A stretch of 26,346 nt of DNA from GWF2-33-9 sp964405755 (GTDB lineage Bacteria > Bacteroidota > Ignavibacteria > Kapaibacteriales > UBA2268), in NCBI GenBank assembly GCA_964405755.1, contig CAYOPF010000023.1, positions 1 to 26,346 of the forward strand, read 5' to 3'. The notes below the pieces were generated by a model, which was given only the letters and a program-made list of their open reading frames with translations, made no database searches and had not been told where the DNA came from. Position numbers and translations under genes: made by a program. Shown piece by piece: positions 16,176-22,890 of this stretch. The first letter of the stretch is position 1, and each line of letters begins with the position of its first letter.

Positions 16176-16844
16176 CTATTTTGATTTTCTACCAATGGCG
16201 TAAATGCTCCAACCAAACAAATTCCAAAATGACGTAACTAAATAACTACGATTCGAGGAAAAAAGAGAATAAAAAATAATAAAAATATCCATAGGTATTC
16301 TAAACCAGTTACGAGTGTTGCTTACTTTTACAACCTTAAAATTACAATATTGGAAAAGGTATTCGAAAAGTCCTTGTTTTGTCCAAGGTTTGATATGTGT
16401 TGGATCGTCGTAAAAATTGAAGGGATTATGCTGTTCTCTTTTAAATCCGAAAGAAGGTACTAATAATGTTGTCCAATTTGGAGCTTCGATATAAATGGTT
16501 GCATCATTCTTCAAAACCCGATTGATTTCCTTTGCAAGCTTAATAGGATTGTGGAGGTGTTCGATAACATGCGTAAATACTATTGAATCAAAATAACTAT
16601 CTGGGTAAGCAAGAATATCTTTTTCTATATCCACTGTCTTAAAGTTGTAAAAATCAGGTAAATCTGGTTGGTAGAGAATATCTACCCCATATATTTCTAC
16701 TAGTGGATTTACAGCCTTGATTATTTTACCATTAATTCCATTTCCACATCCTAAATCTAGGATTTTTCCATTATTAGGTAAAGATCGGAAAAATCTATAC
16801 CTAATATTAAAATGATTAATAAAATTCTTAATTATAATTCTCAA
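16176..16844 (-). CDS. Class I SAM-dependent methyltransferase
   Basis: A 222-residue protein with the Rossmann-fold motif I ILDLGCGNGINGKII (near residues 28-42), motif II IYGVDI, post-motif DSIVFTHVIEHLHNPIKLAKEINRVLK and IYIEAPNW. This is the Methyltransf_11/23-type core often used for small-molecule, lipid or surface-polysaccharide substrates; the substrate cannot be read. The C-terminus is hydrophobic (MDIFIIFYSLFSSN, SFWNLFGWSIYAIG), hinting at membrane association. No ATG is available: TTG at 16844 is the best start and an in-frame stop lies two codons upstream. It is separated from the ccm operon by a terminator, so probably has its own transcript. Confidence 0.82.
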   Translation of the reverse strand: MRIIIKNFINHFNIRYRFFRSLPNNGKILDLGCGNGINGKIIKAVNPLVEIYGVDILYQPDLPDFYNFKTVDIEKDILAYPDSYFDSIVFTHVIEHLHNPIKLAKEINRVLKNDATIYIEAPNWTTLLVPSFGFKREQHNPFNFYDDPTHIKPWTKQGLFEYLFQYCNFKVVKVSNTRNWFRIPMDIFIIFYSLFSSNRSYLVTSFWNLFGWSIYAIGRKSK

Positions 16845-16933
16845 TGCTCAATTTTCATTAATTTATAAGATGTTGTCTATATTAATAATCAGACGGATTT
16901 CGTCAGAAATTATTAACTATTCAATGTTTTCAA

Positions 16934-16962
16934 TAAAAAAAAGCAACTCCCTGGAGCTGCTT
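16934..16962 (-). terminator. Terminator of the ccm/thioredoxin operon
   Basis: On the minus strand a ten-pair stem (16962-16953 with 16950-16941, one G-U pair, three-base loop) is followed by a run of T (complement of 16940-16934). It lies 28 bp after the thioredoxin gene stop and ends the long minus-strand transcript. Confidence 0.85.
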
Positions 16963-16989
16963 CTAAATTCAAGGTACTAGATTTATTCG

Positions 16990-17541
16990 TTATTTCCATT
17001 TAATACTGCATCCAATACTGTTGTATTGTGGTAGGTCAATTGGTTTACCCTCAAGCATTGAATTAATTGCAGCTATTAAATCTACTCCTGTAGTAGGAAC
17101 ACCAGAGTTTGGTCTTGATGAATCAAAGCGTGCATGATAAACTAAGATGTCCTGATCGTTGTAGAGATAAAAATCTGGAGTGCAAGCAGCATCATATAAT
17201 TTGGCTGTTTCTTGAGTTTCATCATAAAGATAATGAAAGGAAATACTATACTGCTTAGTTAATTCGATCATTCTATCAGGACTATCTTCGGGATAGTTAA
17301 CAATATCATTTGAATTAATTCCAATAAAAGAAATACCCTTTTCGATGTATTCTTCGGATATTTCAACTAATTTCGGAAGAATATGAATAACGTAGGGACA
17401 ATGATTGCACATAAATATTATCAAAGTACCTTTTTCGCCCTTTAATTCTGATAAACTTTGAAACTTGTTCAATTTGGGATTGAACAAGTTAAAGTTGATA
17501 ATACCAGAACCTAAAGGTAGATTTTTTGATTCAGCTGCCAT
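16990..17541 (-). CDS. Thioredoxin-family (AhpC/TSA-like) protein with CNHCPYV motif
   Basis: A 183-residue thioredoxin-fold protein without a signal peptide, so probably cytoplasmic. The redox motif is C45-N-H-C48 followed by PYV, in the position of the thioredoxin CxxC. Later YDAACTPDFYLYN carries the cis-proline region with another cysteine, and the C-terminus is the conserved CSIKWK of this widespread family (often annotated 'thioredoxin family protein' or 'redoxin'). Its substrate is unknown; a peroxiredoxin-like or disulfide reductase role is inferred. It starts 12 bp after the tlpA stop and precedes the operon terminator, so it is the last gene of the ccm transcript. Confidence 0.88.
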   Translation of the reverse strand: MAAESKNLPLGSGIINFNLFNPKLNKFQSLSELKGEKGTLIIFMCNHCPYVIHILPKLVEISEEYIEKGISFIGINSNDIVNYPEDSPDRMIELTKQYSISFHYLYDETQETAKLYDAACTPDFYLYNDQDILVYHARFDSSRPNSGVPTTGVDLIAAINSMLEGKPIDLPQYNSIGCSIKWK

Positions 17542-17553
17542 CTTAAAAAGTGA

Positions 17554-18147
17554 TTAATCGTTGATGTATTTGTTAATAATATCTTCGAATGCTTTGTGAT
17601 CCCTGCCACCAACGATTGTTTCGACGATTTTACCATCACGACCAACGACAAATGTAGTTGGTACGTATTGAATTGCACCAAATTTCTTGCTAAATTCTTC
17701 TGCATAAGGTCTGCTTGGAAAATTGCGATAATTGATGTTAGATTTTTTAACAAAATCACTAACTAAACCCATAACATTATCTTCAGTTCTTTCCAAAGCA
17801 ATTCCAACAATTTGAAACCCATTACTTTCGTATTTTTTAGCTAAATCAATTAAATGAGGGATTTCTGCACGGCAAGGTGGGCACCAAGTACCCCAGAAAT
17901 TTATAAAAGTAATTTTTCCTTTCAAAAATTCGGACAATTTCTGTTCCTTACCATTTTCCATCCAGGTTAAATCAACTGGTTCGTTATCACCAGTTGGGGC
18001 AATAGATTTCACTTGAAGGACTAATGGTGACAAATCACTAGTTGTTTGTTTTGCGGTTGGCCTTTTTTCTTGTGAGCATGCAGTATCGAATATCAATAAT
18101 ACTGCTAATAAAACAAGTAGGCTAAATTTAAAATTATATAGTTTCAT
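17554..18147 (-). CDS. TlpA/ResA-type thiol-disulfide oxidoreductase lipoprotein
   Basis: A 197-residue periplasm-facing lipoprotein. The signal peptide ends in the lipobox DTAC (C24). The thioredoxin domain begins near residue 70 with FINFWGTWCPPCRAEIPHL; C89 and C92 form the WCxxC active site, and FGAIQYVPTTFVVGRDGKIV carries the cis-proline. TlpA and ResA proteins reduce the cysteine pair of apocytochrome c before heme attachment. The position 51 bp downstream of ccmF fits that job well. It may replace the thiol-handling role of the absent CcmH. The ATG at 18147 gives a normal signal peptide. Confidence 0.92.
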   Translation of the reverse strand: MKLYNFKFSLLVLLAVLLIFDTACSQEKRPTAKQTTSDLSPLVLQVKSIAPTGDNEPVDLTWMENGKEQKLSEFLKGKITFINFWGTWCPPCRAEIPHLIDLAKKYESNGFQIVGIALERTEDNVMGLVSDFVKKSNINYRNFPSRPYAEEFSKKFGAIQYVPTTFVVGRDGKIVETIVGGRDHKAFEDIINKYIND

Positions 18148-18198
18148 AAAACCTTATATAAAAATTACAATATTTGTATCAACGAATTTTATTACATA

Positions 18199-20515
18199 TT
18201 ATTGTTTAGCAATATGTTCTTCGGTATTCGAAAGTTTATTATTCTTGTTGTGTTTAAATATTGCAAGGAAAAATCCAAATACAATCAGAAAAGAACCTAT
18301 CCAAATCAAATACATCATAGGTTTAATTTCTAATTGGAATGTAAAGGATTCGGTTTCTGATTCGGTTGCCTCATTAAGCATACGGTAATAAATAGTAGCT
18401 TGTGTATTGCCCATTTGTTTCATATTGCCGGCTAAACCTCCAAATGAAATTTCGAATTGGGTATTGGGAATGTTGAACCAAAGTGGTGTACCGGAAAAAT
18501 TCTGTGTATTTAGCCAAGTATAAAGTGTATCTGTGAAATTGGTATCCTTTGTTGTTATATCCAGAACTGCACCAAACAGTATTTCGCCCATCGAATTGGT
18601 TTCGCCTTGCGACATATCAAAGCCTGTTAATGAAATATTTATATCATTACTGCCTGGTAGCAATGATGATGAATTCTTGGATAAAACAAATTGGGCATAG
18701 TTGGATTCTATATTGAACGAAACAGGTGAAACATAAACATCTTTGGTTAAAGCTGGCATAATACCTGGTTCAAGAAAAATCTGCTGCCTTTCATTAAAAT
18801 CACTAAGGTACAATATGGAGCCAACAACAACTTTATTGCCGTCCTTTTCCAACTCTACGTTGTATTTATATCTTTCCTGGTCTTTTCGTTCAGGATTGAC
18901 CAATTCTCTACCAATATATTTTACTTTGTACCCAAAAACATTTGTAGATTCATTCAACTTAAGAGTTAGTGTCTCAATTTGATCGTAACCACCACTAAAT
19001 ACAACTCCAATCAGCAGAAAAGCAACCCCAATATGAGATAGAACACTACCAGTTTTGATGAATGATTTCTTTAGGATTTTGATAAATATTTCAGTGTTGA
19101 TATATATTGATAATAAACTTGCAAAAGTAAGTATCTGTAAATCAAATCTGTTGATTTTGATGAATGATAATATAATTGTTAATACAAAACTCACTGAGAC
19201 TGGAAGAAGTAATTTGTTAATAATATGCTTCCATTCTGATTTTTTCCACGAAGTATAGAAAGCAATGCCATTTAACATCAACATTACAACTGCAATTGGT
19301 AAATTCCATTTATCGTAAAATGAAATATCGACCGAAGATTTCATACTGGAAAAGATTTCGGTAGTGATAGGCCAAGTTGTTCCAATAAAGACAATAATTG
19401 AGGATATTAGCAAAGTTAACGAACCAAGTGATAAACTAAACTCGCGAGAGGAAACATCGAAATCTTGATTAGGTAGATTTTTACCGATTTCTTTCATTCT
19501 TATCAATAAGAAAAAGAGACTATAACCAAGGAATCCAAGTAAACCACCTAATAGAACAGCATAGGCAGCAGCACCAGGTTCGCTAAAGGAGTGAACCGAT
19601 GTATCCCCCAAAACACCACTTCTTGTGAGAAATGTAGAAAAAAGTACTAAAATAAATGATAAAACCGACAAAACAAAGTTTGTTTTAATTAAACCATCAT
19701 TTTTCCTTTGAACATACAATGAATGGACCAATGCCACAGAAACCAACCAGGGAAGCAAAGAAGCGTTTTCTACTGGGTCCCATCCCCAGAAACCACCCCA
19801 GCCCAATGTCTCATAAGCCNNNNNNNNNNNNNNNAAGTATGATGCCAGTTCCTAAGATTCCTGATGCAAACAAAATCCACGGTGTAGCCATTTTAATCCA
19901 ATTTTGAAAATCCTTTTTAATTAATGCAGAGATTGCAAAAACAAATGGAACAGTCATTGCCGAGTAGCCAATAAATAAAATAGGAGGGTGAATCATATTC
20001 CAAAAGTTTTCGAGAATTGGATTTAATCCACGTCCATCAGGAGGAGTAAACGAAGGGTCTAAACCTTCAGTGGGGAATGATTGCCAAATATATTCGAATG
20101 GATTTTTTAGCACCATCATCAAAGTGAGGAAAACAAGAACCAAACTAAAATTGGCCATCGCCAAATGTTCATAGCCATATTTACGGGCATATCCTCGAAC
20201 AAAGATTGCAAAAAAGGCAACTAGTAATGCCCACAACAAGAAGGAACCTTCCTGACCAGAGAAGAAAGCTGTAACTAGCAAGTGGGTAGGCATGTGATTG
20301 TTCGAATACTGCCAAATATATGTGAATTGATAATTATGGGTCAGAATGTTATAAAGCAAATATGCGGAAGCAAAAAGCAAGGTTACAGGAAGCAAATAAA
20401 AAAAATTAGAAGAAAAATTGCGAATGCGACCTTCTTTGGAATTAGCAACAAAGAAAAGTATTGATAGAATGATTGATAATATAAAACTTATCCAAATAGC
20501 AACTTGACCAAACAT
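18199..20515 (-). CDS. ccmF: Cytochrome c heme lyase CcmF (interrupted by an assembly gap)
   Basis: The heme ligation subunit of cytochrome c maturation, inner membrane, about 770 residues with many helices. N-terminal family motifs are HMPTHLLVTAFFSGQEGSFLLW, GRGLNPILENFWNMIHPP and FIGYSAM. The heme-handling WWD motif reads LGWGGFWGWDPVENASLLPWL. A large periplasmic beta-rich loop follows, ending with a final helix. The start ATG at 20515 overlaps the ccmE stop as TAATG, strong evidence for translational coupling. A 15-N run (19820-19834) falls just before AYETLGWGG and puts the two halves out of frame. They join only if the true length is 2 modulo 3, e.g. 11 bases, which would supply the four residues expected before AYE. 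I therefore treat it as intact. Confidence 0.9.
19820..19834. other. Assembly gap (15 N)
   Basis: A run of 15 undetermined bases inside ccmF, at the edge of the WWD motif. Fifteen is in conflict with the reading frame on both sides, so the N count is probably an estimate of the true length. Confidence 0.95.
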
Positions 20516-20910
20516 TATTGTACTCCGCTTTTTTGAATATCTTCGAACTTGCTTTCGTACTTCGAGGGGCACTTAGTAAGGATTTCGCTTGCTACAAACT
20601 TACCATCTTCGTAACGTCCTTTTACGACCAACATTGGTGCAATATCAAAGTTATTGGGTTTTGCACCGGTGTAGTAAACCATCTCGGAATGTTCTTGTTC
20701 ATCTATCAAATTGAATTTCAGCAAATTTTCTTTGCTATTGTATTCAGCAGGATTGTCCGCTGCGGGACGACCAATGATTTGTACAATCTTCCCGGTTTCT
20801 TTTGCATTAACAAAGTCTGAGTATTCAATTTTGCCAGAATCAAAGGAAAAAATTGCCAATACCAAAAAAACAACGGCAATAGCTCCAATAATAATATATT
20901 TTTTATTCAT
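20515..20910 (-). CDS. ccmE: Heme chaperone CcmE, CxxxY variant
   Basis: CcmE carries heme covalently from CcmC to CcmF in the periplasm. The 131-residue protein has one N-terminal membrane anchor (IIIGAIAVVFLVLAIFSF) and the OB-fold beta domain (KIVQIIGRPA, MVYYTGAKPNNF, MLVVKGRYEDGKFVASEILTKCPSKYE). At the heme attachment site the usual HxxxY is replaced by C114-P-S-K-Y118, the CxxxY signature described for archaeal and some bacterial CcmE*. AGGAG lies just upstream of the ATG at 20910. The first 8 bp overlap ccmD, and the stop overlaps the ccmF start as TAATG. Confidence 0.93.
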   Translation of the reverse strand: MNKKYIIIGAIAVVFLVLAIFSFDSGKIEYSDFVNAKETGKIVQIIGRPAADNPAEYNSKENLLKFNLIDEQEHSEMVYYTGAKPNNFDIAPMLVVKGRYEDGKFVASEILTKCPSKYESKFEDIQKSGVQ

Positions 20911-21079
20911 TTATAACTCCTGAATTAATATTGTCTGTTTTTGAACTGTCGATTAAGATCATTTTTTCTAATCTTGATATTTTTTTATCTACAAACACTA
21001 GATAAAAAAAGATGCCCAACCAAATCATCAAGGATATGATTAGGACAATATACAGTGTATTTTGTTCTAAAAAGTTCAT
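20903..21079 (-). CDS. ccmD: CcmD-like small membrane protein
   Basis: A 58-residue protein, MNFLEQNTLYIVLIISLMIW followed by LGIFFYLVFVDKKISRLEK: a single transmembrane helix followed by a charged cytoplasmic tail, the layout of CcmD. CcmD stabilises the CcmABCD complex and the release of heme-loaded CcmE. Its position between ccmC and ccmE is the standard place. The ATG at 21079 lies 5 nt after the ccmC stop; an alternative ATG at 21091 would add four residues and overlap ccmC. It overlaps ccmE by 8 bp. Assignment rests on context and topology more than on sequence motifs. Confidence 0.8.
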   Translation of the reverse strand: MNFLEQNTLYIVLIISLMIWLGIFFYLVFVDKKISRLEKMILIDSSKTDNINSGVINE

Positions 21080-21084
21080 ATTTA

Positions 21085-22080
21085 TTACCATTTTTTATTT
21101 AATAATTCTGTTCTTATTTTCAAATTTAATATCCAAAAGAATAACATTGTAAAGCAAAATAAGGAATATCCAAATGTTATCAACAAATTGTGGTTAAGCA
21201 TTTCGGCTCCACCTCCTAAAACAGGACCTGCTGTTCCCTCGCCAGCAGCTCCGGGATGCAGTCCACTTGAGATTCTCGGCAAGATAAAAACAAAGAAGGG
21301 AACAGTTGTAAATGCTATTATCAAGTAAACGGAAGAAAGCCTTGCGCGAGTTTCGGTATTTTCGATCGCAGACCGAAGTCCAAAATATGCAAAATAAATG
21401 ATTAATAGCATAAAAATTGATGTTTGGCGTGGATCCCAATTCCAATAAGCTCCCCAATTAAATTTTGCCCATATCATCCCGGTAACCGTTGCCAATATAG
21501 TGAACATCACTCCAACTCCAGCGGCAGAATGAGCATAAATATCATATTTATAATCTCGTTTCCGTAAATACATCACTGAATAAATCATCGATAGTAAATA
21601 TGCCAATACCGATATCCAGGCAGTTGGTACGTGCAAAACCATTATCTTTATTCTTTCTTTCAACTCTAATATCAGCGGGTAACTAATTGGGATAATGGAG
21701 TAATCCTTAGTTCCAATTACAGAAAAAGACTGATTGTTCTTATCAAATTTGATTTTTATTAAGTTGGACTTTGATAAGTCTAATGGGGATTCATTTACTA
21801 TTGGATAATTTATTGCTGAAATTATTATAGAGTCTTTTGTTGAATTCATTGAATAATTACTCATTTCAATCGTGATAGGTTCTTCTATTCCAGTTTTGGC
21901 TATGTAGTTTGCATAGGAATGGTCGCTAACCAAAACAGGCGATATGATTAGTATTAAATTAACAATGAATAAAACACCAACCAGGTATTTCCACCAGCTT
22001 GGCTTTTCTTTTATCAAATTTGGAATTAATCCTAAAATTATTCCAAAAATAACACTCGAGGCAATTATTAAACCTTTCAT
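21085..22080 (-). CDS. ccmC: Heme exporter/handling protein CcmC with periplasmic insertion
   Basis: CcmC loads heme onto CcmE at the outer face of the inner membrane. This protein has 331 residues, well above the usual ~220-250. The core is present: H150 in IMVLHVPTAW, the WWD motif W209-GAYWNWDP, and H275 in SSGLHPGAAG, the two axial-histidine positions of the family. Extra material is at the N-terminus. Two helices (about 2-20 and 30-50) are followed by ~85-90 residues of polar, beta-like sequence before the core motif, which normally follows the first helix almost directly. The stop region overlaps an alternative start of ccmD. ccmA and ccmB are not adjacent. Confidence 0.92.
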   Translation of the reverse strand: MKGLIIASSVIFGIILGLIPNLIKEKPSWWKYLVGVLFIVNLILIISPVLVSDHSYANYIAKTGIEEPITIEMSNYSMNSTKDSIIISAINYPIVNESPLDLSKSNLIKIKFDKNNQSFSVIGTKDYSIIPISYPLILELKERIKIMVLHVPTAWISVLAYLLSMIYSVMYLRKRDYKYDIYAHSAAGVGVMFTILATVTGMIWAKFNWGAYWNWDPRQTSIFMLLIIYFAYFGLRSAIENTETRARLSSVYLIIAFTTVPFFVFILPRISSGLHPGAAGEGTAGPVLGGGAEMLNHNLLITFGYSLFCFTMLFFWILNLKIRTELLNKKW

Positions 22081-22097
22081 CTGTATTTTATTTTTGG

Positions 22098-22105
22098 CAA
22101 AATTA
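22098..22105 (-). promoter_or_regulatory. Candidate -7 element of the ccm operon
   Basis: On the minus strand TAATTTTG (22105 to 22098) lies 17 bp before the ccmC ATG and after the kinase gene stop at 22127. No -33 TTG is seen at the right spacing. It suggests that the ccm genes may have their own promoter despite following the partner-switching genes. Confidence 0.45.
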
Positions 22106-22126
22106 TGAAAAAAAATTTAGATAGAG

Positions 22127-22552
22127 TTAAATTAAAATTTCAGTTAAGTTTTTGTTTGGATAGCCAGGATGTGATAAGTATTTGATATTGCTACTAAATA
22201 GCTTAATAAAAGGTATTCCTAAGCCACCTTTGTGTGGATTTTTTATGTGCTCAGAAATATTTGGGGAGTCGAATTTGGTTAAGTCGAATGGTTTGCCTTC
22301 GTCAACGATCTGGATTTTAATTTTTCCATCCATAATCTCAGCAATAACAACAAAAACCTTTGTAGAATCGGATTGATAAGAATATTTGATTAAATTTGTA
22401 CACAATTCATCAACAACTAACTGAACCTCCATAATCTTTTGTTCATCAAATTGATTCCGACTCAACAACTCGAACAAACTATCCCGAAGGTACGATAGAT
22501 TTTTCGTATCTGCATTTAGTTCGAGTTTCAATATGTTTTTATTTTCGGACAT
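22127..22552 (-). CDS. Anti-sigma factor kinase, RsbW/SpoIIAB-like HATPase
   Basis: A 141-residue GHKL ATPase. N-box VVDELCTNLIKYSY, G1 box IVDEGKPFD and G2 segment GGLGIPFIK are all visible, the set found in serine/threonine anti-sigma kinases. Such kinases phosphorylate a STAS partner and bind a sigma factor or other target. The ATG at 22552 is chosen because MSENKNILKLEL starts the domain cleanly 7 bp after the STAS gene stop; the frame continues further upstream into that gene. It is the third gene of the partner-switching trio. The controlled sigma factor is not in the window. Confidence 0.9.
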   Translation of the reverse strand: MSENKNILKLELNADTKNLSYLRDSLFELLSRNQFDEQKIMEVQLVVDELCTNLIKYSYQSDSTKVFVVIAEIMDGKIKIQIVDEGKPFDLTKFDSPNISEHIKNPHKGGLGIPFIKLFSSNIKYLSHPGYPNKNLTEILI

Positions 22553-22559
22553 TATTTTT

Positions 22560-22889
22560 CTATTCTTCAACTGAATTAATTTTGAATAACAAATCGAAAC
22601 CAAGTAATTCAAAAAGTTTATGAATTTTTTCTTTCATATTGACTAGAACTAAATCCCCACCATTTTCTCTGATTTCTTCGATAAATTCCATAAATACTCC
22701 AAAACCAGCACTACTTATATAATCCAGATTTTCGAAGTCGATTGCAATATTATAAATACGATTTTCAATTTGCACCTTGATTGCGTTTTCGAGTATATGG
22801 GCAGTGTGTGCATCCAAAAAACCACTTATACCGATTCTTACTTGATTATCGGATTCTTTTATTAATACTTCGAAATTGTTTTTTTCCAT
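22560..22889 (-). CDS. STAS-domain anti-sigma factor antagonist (RsbV/SpoIIAA-like)
   Basis: A 109-residue single STAS domain. VRIGISGFLDAHTAHILENAI is the first strand and helix. NIAIDFENLDYISSAGFGVFMEF holds the phosphorylation loop, with the acceptor being S59 or S60 of ISSAG. The C-terminal part, GGDLVLVNMKEKIHKLFELLGF, is typical. Unphosphorylated, it would bind the RsbW-like kinase and release its target; the upstream phosphatase would reactivate it. Its ATG follows the phosphatase stop as TGAAATG, i.e. one base apart, so translation is coupled. Confidence 0.93.
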   Translation of the reverse strand: MEKNNFEVLIKESDNQVRIGISGFLDAHTAHILENAIKVQIENRIYNIAIDFENLDYISSAGFGVFMEFIEEIRENGGDLVLVNMKEKIHKLFELLGFDLLFKINSVEE

Positions 22890-22890
22890 T

